A DNA stretch of 64,000 bases from Aliiroseovarius sp. S1339 (lineage in GTDB: Bacteria > Pseudomonadota > Alphaproteobacteria > Rhodobacterales > Rhodobacteraceae): positions 62,001 to 126,000 of the forward strand of contig NZ_JALPQG010000007.1 in NCBI RefSeq assembly GCF_023195695.1, in the 5' to 3' direction. Positions 1-8,155 of the stretch are shown piece by piece; the stretch's first letter is position 1; every line of letters begins with the position of its first letter. A model generated the notes under the pieces. It had not been told where the DNA came from and ran no database searches. It saw only the letters and a list, made by a program, of their open reading frames with translations. A program made the position numbers and the translations under genes.

Positions 1-2
1 TT

Positions 3-725
3 GCGTCGGGCCTGCATAACCTTCTGCGCGACGAGCCCGATCTGGTCGCGGTGGCCGAAGCAACCGGGCAAGAGCTGCATGATGTGCGCCTGCCCGAAGT
101 CAAATACCCGATCGCCAACGGCGTAAAGCGCACCGGCAAGCGTAGCTTGGCTGTTGGCACGGATTGTTCGGTTGGCAAGATGTATACGGCGCTGGCGATG
201 GATAAACTGATGCGCGAACGCGGGATGAAATCGACCTTCCGCGCCACCGGGCAAACCGGCATCCTGATCACCGGGGACGGCGCGCCCTTGGATGCGGTGG
301 TGGCGGATTTCATGGCGGGATCGGTCGAATATATCTCGCCCGACAACGACCCTGACCACTGGGATTTGATCGAGGGGCAGGGGTCGCTGTTCCATGCCTC
401 GTATTCCGGGGTGACGATGGCCCTGATCCATGGCGGCCAGCCCGATGCGCTGATCCTGTGCCACGAACCCACGCGCGAACATATGCGCGGACTGCCCGAT
501 TATCAGCTTCCATCGCTGGAAGACCTTCGCGATGTTGCCTTGACCTTGGCAAAGGTGGTCAACCCAGCCTGTCAGGTGATCGGTATTTCGGTCAACACGC
601 AACATATGGCTGAAGATGCCGCCACGTCCTATCTGGCAGAGCTTGAAGCCAAGATGGGCCTGCCCGCCACCGATCCGTTCCGGTTTGGGGCCGACAAGCT
701 GGTGGATGCGTTGGCGGCGGTCTAA
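3..725 (+). CDS. dgcN: D-glutamate N-acetyltransferase DgcN (DUF1611), 5' end cut off
   Basis: The reading frame is already open at base 3, so the gene begins left of the window; the GTG at 51 is internal. DUF1611 proteins have a P-loop fold, and the loop GTDCSVGK is visible at 156-179. Characterised marine homologues (DgcN) acetylate D-glutamate using acetyl-CoA, and the racemase DgcA then inverts the product. The gene sits 30 bp upstream of a dgcA-type gene on the same strand, which is the known operon arrangement and the main reason for the specific name. The protein is presumably cytosolic. About 240 residues are visible, so roughly the first quarter is missing. Confidence 0.82.
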   Translation, partial: ASGLHNLLRDEPDLVAVAEATGQELHDVRLPEVKYPIANGVKRTGKRSLAVGTDCSVGKMYTALAMDKLMRERGMKSTFRATGQTGILITGDGAPLDAVVADFMAGSVEYISPDNDPDHWDLIEGQGSLFHASYSGVTMALIHGGQPDALILCHEPTREHMRGLPDYQLPSLEDLRDVALTLAKVVNPACQVIGISVNTQHMAEDAATSYLAELEAKMGLPATDPFRFGADKLVDALAAV

Positions 726-755
726 GTTGCCGTTCAGGCTAAACAGGGGGCAGAC

Positions 756-1721
756 ATGAAAATTTCGGTCACGGCAGATGTGTTCAAGCTGGCGCAGGTT
801 TTCACCATCTCGCGCGGGTCGCGCACCGAGGCGAAAGTGCTGACTGTTCGGATCACGGATGGCGATCATCAAGGCTGGGGCGAATGTGTGCCTTACGCGC
901 GCTACGGCGAAACGCTTGAAAGCGTCACGGAACAGATCATCGGCCTGCCCGCTGATGTGACGCGTCAGGCGCTGTTGGACCTTCTGCCAGCAGGCGCCGC
1001 GCGCAACGCCGTGGATTGCGCCTTGTGGGATCTTGAGGGCAAGCGCGCGGGCAAACGTGTCTGGGAACTGGCTGGCCTGCCCGAACCGGGGCCCGAGATC
1101 ACCGCTTATACCCTGTCACTGGCCGAACCCGCCGAGATGCAGGCGCAGGCCGAAATACATGCCCATCGCCCACTATTGAAGATCAAGCTGGGCACACCCA
1201 ACGACATGGCCCGGCTTGAGGCAGTGCGCAAAGGGGCGCCCAAGGCCCGCATCATCGTGGACGCAAACGAAGGGTGGTCGGCCGATGTCTATGCCGACCT
1301 TGCCCCGCACCTTGTGCGGCTGGGCGTCGATCTGGTCGAACAACCTCTACCAGCAGGCGAGGATCATGCGCTGATCGGTATGGATCGCCCGGTGCCGGTT
1401 TGTGCCGATGAAAGCTGCCATGATCGCGCCAGCTTGCCGGGGCTGAAGGGCAAGTATGACGTGGTGAACATCAAGTTGGACAAGACCGGCGGCTTGACCG
1501 AAGCGCTGGCGCTGCGTGATGCCGCCTTGGCCGAGGGGTATAAGGTCATGGTTGGCTGCATGGTCGGCTCATCACTGGCGATGGCGCCTGCCACGCTGGT
1601 CGCGCAGGGCGCGATGGTGACGGATTTGGACGGGCCGCTTTTGTTGGCGGAGGATCGCGATACACCGCTTGAGTTTGACGCCAAGGGTGTGCACCCCCCC
1701 ACGGCGCGTTTGTGGGGGTGA
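756..1721 (+). CDS. dgcA: N-acetyl-D-glutamate racemase DgcA (dipeptide epimerase family)
   Basis: This 321-residue enolase-superfamily enzyme belongs to the muconate-lactonizing subgroup. The acid/base lysines are in KIK (K142, K144), the metal ligands are D169 in VDANEGW, E195 in LVEQPLP and D218 in CADESC, and the opposite-face lysine is K240 in NIKLDKTGG. Relatives epimerize Ala-Glu dipeptides. Next to dgcN the better assignment is racemization of N-acetyl-D-glutamate to N-acetyl-L-glutamate, which feeds L-glutamate after deacylation. The ATG is preceded by a purine-rich stretch (cagggggcag). The gene ends 5 bp from a convergent transporter gene. Substrate choice is inferred from context. 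Confidence 0.85.
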   Translation: MKISVTADVFKLAQVFTISRGSRTEAKVLTVRITDGDHQGWGECVPYARYGETLESVTEQIIGLPADVTRQALLDLLPAGAARNAVDCALWDLEGKRAGKRVWELAGLPEPGPEITAYTLSLAEPAEMQAQAEIHAHRPLLKIKLGTPNDMARLEAVRKGAPKARIIVDANEGWSADVYADLAPHLVRLGVDLVEQPLPAGEDHALIGMDRPVPVCADESCHDRASLPGLKGKYDVVNIKLDKTGGLTEALALRDAALAEGYKVMVGCMVGSSLAMAPATLVAQGAMVTDLDGPLLLAEDRDTPLEFDAKGVHPPTARLWG

Positions 1722-1726
1722 AGGGA

Positions 1727-2176
1727 TTAACTGCGCCCGGCGATTTGGGTCAGGAACACGCCCAACCCCATAACGGCGATCCCAGACACGCGCCAAAAGG
1801 TCAGCGTGCTTGGCTGTGCGCCGAACAGGCCGAAATGGTCGATGGCAGCGGCGGATACAAGCTGGCCCAACAGCACAAAAAACACCGCATTTCCAACCCC
1901 GAAGCTGGGCGCAACCCAAGTGATGGTCAGCACATAAAACGCCACAAGACAGCCCGCGAAGAAAAGATGCGGCGGCGCGCTGACCGCGCCTTTGAGCGAG
2001 CCACCTGCGAACAGAAACACGATACCCGTGGTCAGCAGGGCCACAAGAAACAAGATGAAACCCGCAGAAATCGGCGACCCCAACCGCTGCCCCAGCGCCG
2101 CATTCAACGCGGCCAAAATTGGAATGCCAATCCCGGCGGTCAGCATGATGGCGGCGGATTGTGTCGCAGTCGGCAT
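1727..2176 (-). CDS. YdcZ/DUF606-type membrane transporter of the DMT superfamily
   Basis: This 149-residue protein is almost entirely hydrophobic, with about five membrane segments, starting with a helix around residues 7-25 and then GFILFLVALLTTGIVFLF. The short single-domain EamA-like architecture is typical of YdcZ/DUF606 inner-membrane proteins, which belong to the drug/metabolite transporter superfamily and have few characterised substrates. It is convergent with dgcA and divergent from the D-amino-acid transaminase. A role in moving an amino acid or related compound is therefore possible, but nothing in the sequence fixes the substrate. Confidence 0.75.
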   Translation of the reverse strand: MPTATQSAAIMLTAGIGIPILAALNAALGQRLGSPISAGFILFLVALLTTGIVFLFAGGSLKGAVSAPPHLFFAGCLVAFYVLTITWVAPSFGVGNAVFFVLLGQLVSAAAIDHFGLFGAQPSTLTFWRVSGIAVMGLGVFLTQIAGRS

Positions 2177-2187
2177 TGGAATTCCCT

Positions 2188-2215
2188 TTTGACTCTTTCG
2201 ATGACCCGAGTATCA
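2188..2215 (+). promoter_or_regulatory. Possible sigma-70 promoter for the D-amino-acid transaminase gene
   Basis: TTGACT at 2188-2193 and TATCAA at 2210-2215 are separated by 16 bases, about 67 bp upstream of the transaminase ATG. The -35 match is good and the -10 match is weak. The region also carries the divergent transporter promoter. Confidence 0.25.
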
Positions 2216-2282
2216 ACAGCCAGAACAGGAAACGCCGCGCGGGTCAACGCACCCCGCACGCGTCACACCAAGGAGATCAGAC

Positions 2283-3137
2283 ATGACCCGCACCGTTTAC
2301 GTGAACGGAGAGTACTTGCCCGAAACCGAGGCCAAAATCTCAATCTTTGACCGTGGCTTCCTGTTTGCCGACGCGGTGTATGAAGTGACCAGCGTGCTGG
2401 GCGGCAAGCTGATCGCATTTGACGGTCATGCCGAACGTTTGCAGCGGTCGCTGAACGAGTTGGACATGGGAAACCCGATCTCGACCGATGATCTGTTGGA
2501 AGTTCATCGGGAATTGGTGCGTCAGAACGATATCGACGAAGGGCTGATCTATCTTCAGATCTCGCGCGGGGCCGCCTCTGATCGCGATTTTGCGTTCCCG
2601 GACCCTGAAAAGGTGATGCCGACCGTGGTTCTCTTCACCCAGTCGAAGCCGGGGTTGGCCGCGACTGTGAAGCCGATGAAAGTGATCTCGATTGATGATA
2701 TCCGCTGGGGTCGCCGCGACATCAAGACGGTGCAACTGCTCTACCCCTCAATGGGGAAGATGATGGCGAAGGCTGCCGGTGCTGATGACGCTTGGATGGT
2801 GGAGGACGGCTACGTCACCGAAGGCACGTCGAACAACGTCTATATCGTGAAAGATGGCAAAATCATCACGCGCGCGCTGTCCAACGACATCCTGCATGGG
2901 ATCACCCGCGCCGCTGTGTTGCGCTATGCCGAAGAGGCGCAAATGGAGGTCGAGGAACGTAACTTCACCATCGAAGAAGCCCAGAACGCGGATGAAGCCT
3001 TCTTCACCTCGGCCTCCGCTTTCGTGATGCCGGTCGTACAGATCGACGACAAACCACTGGGTGGTGGCGAGCCGGGCCGGGTGGCACTGCGCCTGCGCGA
3101 AATTTATCTGGATGAAAGCCTGAAAGCGGCGGTTTGA
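2283..3137 (+). CDS. D-amino-acid transaminase (class IV, PLP)
   Basis: This 284-residue protein belongs to fold-type IV aminotransferases. The N-terminal VNGEYLPETEAKISIFDRGF, the catalytic-lysine region RRDIKTVQLL (K148) and the phosphate-binding EGTSNNVYIV are characteristic of D-alanine aminotransferases. These interconvert D-alanine and other D-amino acids with D-glutamate using 2-oxoglutarate or pyruvate. Branched-chain aminotransferases share the fold, but the length and the SIFDRGF..DAVYEV start favour the D-specific group. AGGAG lies 7 bp before the ATG. With dgcN-dgcA upstream, the enzyme could collect amino groups from D-amino acids as D-glutamate for conversion to L-glutamate. A terminator follows. 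Confidence 0.85.
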   Translation: MTRTVYVNGEYLPETEAKISIFDRGFLFADAVYEVTSVLGGKLIAFDGHAERLQRSLNELDMGNPISTDDLLEVHRELVRQNDIDEGLIYLQISRGAASDRDFAFPDPEKVMPTVVLFTQSKPGLAATVKPMKVISIDDIRWGRRDIKTVQLLYPSMGKMMAKAAGADDAWMVEDGYVTEGTSNNVYIVKDGKIITRALSNDILHGITRAAVLRYAEEAQMEVEERNFTIEEAQNADEAFFTSASAFVMPVVQIDDKPLGGGEPGRVALRLREIYLDESLKAAV

Positions 3138-3161
3138 ACGTCATTTCGCGGGCAAGGGGAA

Positions 3162-3184
3162 GGGTCGCGCATGCGGCCCTTTTT
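3162..3184 (+). terminator. Rho-independent terminator after the transaminase gene
   Basis: The arms GGGTCGC (3162-3168) and GCGGCCC (3173-3179) form a 7-bp stem with one G-U pair and a GCAT loop, followed by five T. The hairpin lies 25 bp after the transaminase stop and touches the end of the convergent small gene. Confidence 0.8.
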
Positions 3185-3579
3185 CATTTCTGGGTCAGAA
3201 GAAAGCAGCCGCTGTCGCGTTGCCACTGCCCCGGCCCCAGATCGTAATCTTCGACCAGTTCGGGGCGTTCAAATCTGGCGCAAAGGCGGTAAGACGTTGC
3301 CGACGTTTTTTCGTAGACATATGGCGCATCTGTCACCGGATCAGCCATCGGCAGTTTGTCGGCGCAACGTTCATCGGTGGCGAGCGTATTGGGCACAGCG
3401 TCGTCCAGATCATAACGGCAGGCAACAAAGGACTGTAATTCACGTAGATCAGCCAGACGCGCCATGTCACGTTTTTCGGCCCGCGCGGCGATCGGGCCAC
3501 CCGTGACCATCAAACCGGCCACAATTGCCGCCGCGACCAGCCCACCAATCAGCAAGGGGGCAAAGGTGTCACTTTGCAT
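3184..3579 (-). CDS. Hypothetical single-span membrane protein
   Basis: No family is recognised. Reading from the ATG at 3579 gives 131 residues: an N-terminal hydrophobic segment (LLIGGLVAAAIVAGLMVTGG), then a soluble, probably periplasmic part with four cysteines (FVACRYD, DERCADK, YRLCARF, DSGCFLL) that could form two disulfides. An in-frame ATG at 3633 lies inside the upstream gene. The 3579 start overlaps the DUF5671 gene by 11 bp, which suggests translational coupling with that membrane protein. The function is unknown. Confidence 0.7.
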   Translation of the reverse strand: MQSDTFAPLLIGGLVAAAIVAGLMVTGGPIAARAEKRDMARLADLRELQSFVACRYDLDDAVPNTLATDERCADKLPMADPVTDAPYVYEKTSATSYRLCARFERPELVEDYDLGPGQWQRDSGCFLLTQK

Positions 3580-4207
3580 CGGCGCCCTCGTATTCTTCTT
3601 GTCTGAAATAGGCGAAAACTGACCCTGCGACACCCGCCACCACCAGTGCCTTGAGGATAAAGCGCAGCGTCAAGTCACCGCTGAGCAGCGCATAGATCAC
3701 CGCCATCAGATCGCCCAACAATGAAATAGAGGCAAGGAATAGCGTCACATAACCAAACCATTTGCGAACTCCTGAACGACGCTTGCCGGGATCGGCCTTC
3801 GTGGCCTGCACGGTGCGGCGGTTCAGAACAAGGAAGGTTGGGGTGAAAACGACAAGGGCCGCGATGGACCAACGTGTCGAATTAAGCGCATAGCGGCCTT
3901 CACCTTCCACAAGCGGGTCGGCGACCCAATGGTCGATGAGGCTATGCAATAGCGCAACGAGGTGCCATGCCGTCATCGCTAACGCGACGAACATGATGCC
4001 ATAAAAGAACGCCTCGCGCGCGGACACATAGGGGCGCGGGCGGGGGACCGGGGTGGGGAAGTCAATCTCGGCCCACGCGTCCAGCGCTTCTGCGACTTCG
4101 TTGGGTGCCCAGCCGGATCGAGACAGCGCAGATCGAATGTCGTCGCGACTTTTCCCGGCCGCTAAAGCGTCGCGGGTGAACTCGGCAAGTTGATCAGATG
4201 GGCGCAT
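3569..4207 (-). CDS. DUF5671-type membrane protein
   Basis: This 212-residue protein has two parts. Residues 1-50 are soluble and helical, with a pattern (DDIRSALSRSGWAPNEVAEAL) resembling UBA/CUE-like three-helix folds. Four membrane segments follow, beginning at FYGIMFVALAMTAWHLVALL. The proline/arginine-rich linker (PTPVPRPRPYVSAREA) and the layout match my memory of DUF5671 proteins common in Rhodobacteraceae. It overlaps and probably co-expresses with the small membrane gene after it. The function is unknown, and the UBA-like reading is an inference from pattern only. Confidence 0.7.
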   Translation of the reverse strand: MRPSDQLAEFTRDALAAGKSRDDIRSALSRSGWAPNEVAEALDAWAEIDFPTPVPRPRPYVSAREAFFYGIMFVALAMTAWHLVALLHSLIDHWVADPLVEGEGRYALNSTRWSIAALVVFTPTFLVLNRRTVQATKADPGKRRSGVRKWFGYVTLFLASISLLGDLMAVIYALLSGDLTLRFILKALVVAGVAGSVFAYFRQEEYEGADAK

Positions 4208-4270
4208 CGGGCACCTCCTATGAACTGGTTACAAGGGCAGATTGGCACCGCGATAGGATGTCGGCCAAGT

Positions 4271-4588
4271 TCAGTTTTTTGGGTCCAGCACGTTTTCTTT
4301 GAACGCAACTTCAAAGGCGGCTTGTTTGTCTGGGCTGGCGTCGGATTGATGCTTCGCCTTCCAGTCGTCATAGGGCATGCCGTAATATGCCTCGCGCCCC
4401 TCGGCTTTCGACATTTCGATGCCACGTTCGCTGGCGGCTTCCTGATACCAGCGCGACAGGCAATTGCGGCAAAACCCGGCCAAATTCATCATGTCGATGT
4501 TCTGAACGTCCTGACGGTCTTCCATCAGATGCTTTTGCAACCGGCGAAAAGCGGCGGCTTCAACTTCGATACGGGTTTGGTCATCCAT
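4271..4588 (-). CDS. DUF1244 family protein
   Basis: The protein has 105 residues from MDDQTR. The AAAFRRLQKHLM, NLAGFCRNCLSRWY and YGMPYDDWKAKHQ patterns are those of the DUF1244 (SMc04008-like) family, a small cytosolic family widespread in Proteobacteria with no established function. A further in-frame ATG ten codons upstream (4618) would give a basic extension absent from the family. A purine-rich site (AAAGGA) precedes the 4588 ATG. The gene stands alone between the DUF5671 gene and the amidohydrolase gene. Confidence 0.8.
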   Translation of the reverse strand: MDDQTRIEVEAAAFRRLQKHLMEDRQDVQNIDMMNLAGFCRNCLSRWYQEAASERGIEMSKAEGREAYYGMPYDDWKAKHQSDASPDKQAAFEVAFKENVLDPKN

Positions 4589-4699
4589 GGCGTGTCCTTT
4601 GGATCGATAGGGTCGCATTAATAGGTGGGGACAGGGCGCCTAAGGTCAACCTTTGACGTTGGCGCCCCCTAGGAAAGGGAATGCCCGCGTCTTTGCAGA

Positions 4700-5455
4700 T
4701 CACAGCCTGATTTTCGCCAGTGTTTCGGTCAGGACCGGGGCCAGCCGCTCTGCCCAGCCGCGTTGTTGATCTTCGGTTTCGATCAGGTCATTGCGGATTT
4801 CGATCAGCACATTGACCCGACCGGGCAATACCGCGTGACGGTCGATGCTGTCGCCATCAAGATGGCCGCCGTAAGGTTCGTTTTCACCGACGCACAGGTC
4901 CGGCTCTTCCCTCAGGCGCGCGATCAAGGGCGTGGCAAGCCGGCTGTCACGATCATGAAGAATGGCGATGTGCCAGGGCCGCATTTCGCGCCCTTGCAAC
5001 TGCGCCGTATAGGAATGCATCGCTACGATCACCGTGTTGTCCTGCCGGGAAGCCAGCCGGCTGACCGCTGCGTGATAGGGGTGGTAAAGCGCATCAAGCC
5101 TGCGGGTCCGCTCAGCCTCGTCCACGTCGCGATTGGCGGGAACCACCGTTCCGTCGTAAAGCTTCATCACAAGCGTCGGATCATCCTCGCCCCGGTTCGG
5201 GTCGATCACAAGACGCGAGAAGTTCGACAGAATTGCAGGCGCGTCCAGCAGCTCGGACAGGTGGCGTGTGACGCCCGCTGCACCGACATCATAGGCGATA
5301 TGGCGGGCCATATCTTCGGGCGCGACGCCCAGATCGCCGCCACCCACGCAGGGTGGCACGGTATTGGTCGCGTGGTCGCAAGTGATCAGCCAGCGCGATG
5401 GCCGATCCTCGCCAAGCATGTGATAGGGGTGGTATGTCATGTTTGTGTCATTCAT
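4700..5455 (-). CDS. N-formylglutamate amidohydrolase family enzyme
   Basis: This 251-residue protein has the family motifs CDHATNTVP near the N-terminus, FSRLVIDPNR in the middle, VAMHSYTAQ and VLIEIRNDLI. Members are zinc-dependent hydrolases that release L-glutamate from N-formyl-L-glutamate in histidine breakdown. No other hut gene is visible here, so the substrate is open. Other N-acyl-L-glutamates are plausible, including the N-acetyl-L-glutamate made by DgcA 3 kb away, but that is inference. A second in-frame ATG lies five codons downstream. The gene is divergent from pyruvate kinase. Confidence 0.8.
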   Translation of the reverse strand: MNDTNMTYHPYHMLGEDRPSRWLITCDHATNTVPPCVGGGDLGVAPEDMARHIAYDVGAAGVTRHLSELLDAPAILSNFSRLVIDPNRGEDDPTLVMKLYDGTVVPANRDVDEAERTRRLDALYHPYHAAVSRLASRQDNTVIVAMHSYTAQLQGREMRPWHIAILHDRDSRLATPLIARLREEPDLCVGENEPYGGHLDGDSIDRHAVLPGRVNVLIEIRNDLIETEDQQRGWAERLAPVLTETLAKIRL

Positions 5456-5570
5456 ATTTGCCAGACCCGTTTATGCGAGCCTTTTGGTAAGCGCCAGTTG
5501 TCAGCGCTAACATTTTCGGGCATAGAACAAACGACCCGAATTTTAGCCCAAATTAAAGGAGATGTGCCCC

Positions 5571-7019
5571 GTGAGACGCCATCGCAACGTCAAGATTGTC
5601 GCCACGCTCGGCCCAGCTTCCAAAGATTACGATACGATTCGCGCCTTGTTCGAGGCAGGCGCCGACGTGTTCCGCATGAACATGTCGCACGGAACCCATG
5701 ACGAACAACGCGAGCGCCACGCCCTCGTGCGCAAAGTCGAAAAGGACATGGAGCGTCCAATTGCGATTCTTGCCGATTTGCAGGGACCCAAGCTGCGGTG
5801 CGGGGTCTTTTCCGCAGGGGCTGCCGAAATCGAAGAAGGTCAGGACTTCCGCTTCGATCTGGACAAAACCCCGGGCGAAGGGCATCGCGTCTGCCTTCCA
5901 CACCCGGAAATTTTTGCGGCACTGAAAGCCGGATCGACCCTGCTGGTGAATGACGGCAAGTTGCGCATGAAGGTCAAGGAATGTGGCCCGGATTTCGCCA
6001 ATTGCATCGTCGAAGTTGGCGGCACGATTTCTGATCGAAAGGGCGTGAACGTGCCGGACGTCGTATTGCCGCTGGCCGCTTTGTCGGACAAAGACCGCGC
6101 CGATCTGGAATTTGCCTGCCAATTGGGTGTCGACTGGTTGGCGCTTAGCTTTGTTCAGCGTGCCGCAGATGTTGAAGAGGCGCGCGAACTGGCGAAGGGG
6201 CGTGCCGCCATTTTGTCGAAAATCGAAAAACCTGCGGCCGTGGATGCGTTTGATGCGATTTTGGAGGCCTCTGACGGGATCATGGTCGCGCGTGGTGACC
6301 TTGGGGTTGAATTACCGGTTCATGCAGTTCCGCCAATCCAGAAACGCCTTATCCAGCTTTGCCGCCGTGCGGGCAAGCCAGTGATTGTGGCTACACAGAT
6401 GCTAGAAAGCATGATCGAAAGCCCAATGCCCACAAGGGCCGAGGTCTCGGACGTGGCGAATGCCATTTATGATGGCACGGATGCTGTCATGTTGTCGGCA
6501 GAAAGCGCCGCAGGTCAGTATCCGATCGAGGCTGTCGCGACGATGAACGCCGTTGCGGTTGAGGTTGAGCACGACCAGACCTATCTGGATCAGGTTGATG
6601 CCCACCGTGTGGCATCGCGCAGCGGAGTTGCCGATGGGATCGTGGCGGCTGCCCGCGAGATTGCCGAAACAACCGAGATCAAAGCGATCTGTTGTTTCAC
6701 ACAGTCGGGCACAACTGCGCTGTTGACCTCGCGCGAACGTCCGCGCGTACCGATCATTGCTCTGACACCCCTGCGTGGCACAGCGCGGCGGTTGTGTCTG
6801 TCATGGGGCACAAACTGTTTCGTCACACCCGACGAGGTTTTGCGATTCAAGGCGGCTGTCGTCTCGGCGGCGCGTGCAGCACGCAGTGCTGGATTTGCCA
6901 CGGAAGACGACCAAATCGTTGTCACCGCCGGTGTTCCCTTCAATGTTCCGGGTACAACAAATATCCTTCGTGTCGCCCCATGTGACGAACGGCAAATTTT
7001 TGCCACAGATCACGAGTAA
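5571..7019 (+). CDS. pyk: Pyruvate kinase
   Basis: The enzyme transfers phosphate from phosphoenolpyruvate to ADP, the last step of glycolysis, in the cytosol. Signature motifs are RMNMSHG, SKIEKPAAVDAFD, MVARGDLGVELP, ATQMLESM and DAVMLSAESAAGQYP, so the catalytic and allosteric C-terminal domains are complete. I chose the GTG at 5571 (482 residues): the strong site AAAGGAG at 5555-5561 sits a normal distance before it. The ATG at 5562 directly abuts the site and would add only three residues. The start VRRHRNVKIVATLGP fits the family. The next gene follows after 43 bp. Confidence 0.95.
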   Translation: MRRHRNVKIVATLGPASKDYDTIRALFEAGADVFRMNMSHGTHDEQRERHALVRKVEKDMERPIAILADLQGPKLRCGVFSAGAAEIEEGQDFRFDLDKTPGEGHRVCLPHPEIFAALKAGSTLLVNDGKLRMKVKECGPDFANCIVEVGGTISDRKGVNVPDVVLPLAALSDKDRADLEFACQLGVDWLALSFVQRAADVEEARELAKGRAAILSKIEKPAAVDAFDAILEASDGIMVARGDLGVELPVHAVPPIQKRLIQLCRRAGKPVIVATQMLESMIESPMPTRAEVSDVANAIYDGTDAVMLSAESAAGQYPIEAVATMNAVAVEVEHDQTYLDQVDAHRVASRSGVADGIVAAAREIAETTEIKAICCFTQSGTTALLTSRERPRVPIIALTPLRGTARRLCLSWGTNCFVTPDEVLRFKAAVVSAARAARSAGFATEDDQIVVTAGVPFNVPGTTNILRVAPCDERQIFATDHE

Positions 7020-7062
7020 CCTGTTTTCCGCGCAACAGGGGTGGGGTGTCGAGGAGTGAGTT

Positions 7063-7299
7063 ATGAGGGAAGACACGTTTATGGTTGTCGGGATTGTGGT
7101 GCTTGCGCTGTCGATTCCGTCTTTTTTGTCCGCGATCCGGGAAGGTCGGGCGCCAAGGGTGCCAGCGATCATGTTCATGATTGGTGGCGGGCTGATTGCC
7201 CTTGCGATCTTGCATCGGCCCGGCGGCTATCAGATCGAGGATATTTTTACCGCGTTCCGCACCGTTTTCGGTCGCCTGAAGGTGATGCTGGCGGCCTAG
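7063..7299 (+). CDS. Small two-span membrane protein, unknown
   Basis: The protein has 78 residues with two hydrophobic helices, VVGIVVLALSIPSFLSAI and AIMFMIGGGLIALAIL, joined by a short basic loop (REGRAPRVP). A hydrophilic tail includes QIEDIFTAFRTVFGRLK. No named family is recognised. The position just downstream of pyruvate kinase suggests co-transcription. GAGGAGTGAG precedes the ATG. The function is unknown. Confidence 0.65.
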   Translation: MREDTFMVVGIVVLALSIPSFLSAIREGRAPRVPAIMFMIGGGLIALAILHRPGGYQIEDIFTAFRTVFGRLKVMLAA

Positions 7300-7433
7300 A
7301 TAGTTTGCCTGCCACAGCGGGCAGAATCCACTTGCCAGCCTGATTGATTCCGCCTATACGCCGCACTTCATGCGCGACCGGCTCAAGTGGCATGCCGAGT
7401 CGTGCAAACACCGAACCCATGAAGGAGACGGAA

Positions 7434-7634
7434 ATGCCCAAGATGAAGACCAAGTCGAGCGCGAAGAAGCGCTTTAAGGTTACAGCGACAGGTAAAGTCC
7501 TTGCAGGTCAGGCCGGCAAACGCCACGGCATGATCAAACGCTCTAACAAGTTCCTGCGCAATGCGCGCGGCACCACAACCCTGTCCGCCCCCGACGCCAA
7601 GATCGTCAAGGGCTTCATGCCCTACGATCGTTAA
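7434..7634 (+). CDS. rpmI: 50S ribosomal protein L35
   Basis: This complete bL35 protein of 66 residues begins [20 protein letters not shown] and carries the internal [15 protein letters not shown]. It is a structural component of the large ribosomal subunit. The ATG at 7434 has AAGGAG 7 bp upstream; an earlier in-frame ATG would add about 30 non-family residues. It is followed after 14 bp by rplT, the classic L35-L20 operon. infC is not adjacent here. Confidence 0.97.
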   Translation: MPKMKTKSSAKKRFKVTATGKVLAGQAGKRHGMIKRSNKFLRNARGTTTLSAPDAKIVKGFMPYDR

Positions 7635-7648
7635 GAGGAGATACTGAT

Positions 7649-8014
7649 ATGTCCCGCGTTAAAGGTGGAACCACAACTCACGCCCGTCACAAAAAAGTCG
7701 TCAAAGCTGCAAAAGGCTTTTATGGCCGTCGCAAGAATACCTTTAAGGTAGCGCGCCAAGCCGTCGACAAAGCGAACCAATATGCAACCCGTGACCGCAA
7801 GAACCGCAAGCGCAACTTCCGCGCCCTGTGGATCCAACGGATCAACGCAGCTGTGCGTTCGCATGACGAAACACTGACCTATTCGCGCTTCATCAACGGC
7901 CTGACCATGGCTGGTGTTGAAGTGGACCGTAAGGTTCTGGCCGATCTGGCCGTGCACGAGCCCGACGCGTTCGGTGCGATCGTTGAAAAAGCACAGGCTG
8001 CTCTGGCTGCTTAA
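7649..8014 (+). CDS. rplT: 50S ribosomal protein L20
   Basis: This is a complete bL20 protein of 121 residues. The basic N-terminus [19 protein letters not shown] and the [20 protein letters not shown] core are diagnostic. It binds 23S rRNA early in large-subunit assembly and often autoregulates its own operon. AGAGGAG precedes the ATG. A strong intrinsic terminator follows the stop by about 25 bp. Confidence 0.97.
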   Translation: MSRVKGGTTTHARHKKVVKAAKGFYGRRKNTFKVARQAVDKANQYATRDRKNRKRNFRALWIQRINAAVRSHDETLTYSRFINGLTMAGVEVDRKVLADLAVHEPDAFGAIVEKAQAALAA

Positions 8015-8037
8015 GCCAAGCCGCATTTGAATACGGA

Positions 8038-8068
8038 AAAGCCGTTGGGGAAACCCGGCGGCTTTTTT
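8038..8068 (+). terminator. Strong intrinsic terminator of rpmI-rplT
   Basis: A stem of about ten base pairs (AGCCGTTGGG against CCCGGCGGCT, two G-U pairs) with a GAAA loop is followed by six T, ending the ribosomal protein operon. Confidence 0.92.
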
Positions 8069-8155
8069 GTTGGGTGAGGGATGGATGTCTGGTGTGCGGG
8101 ACTTTTCTGCCGTTCGAATGTTGTACCAACTCTTTCCATGAGGCATCTTTCGCAC

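Noticed and set aside
5562-5570. ATG at 5562 as the pyruvate kinase start
   Set aside because: It directly abuts the ribosome site; the GTG at 5571 has normal spacing.
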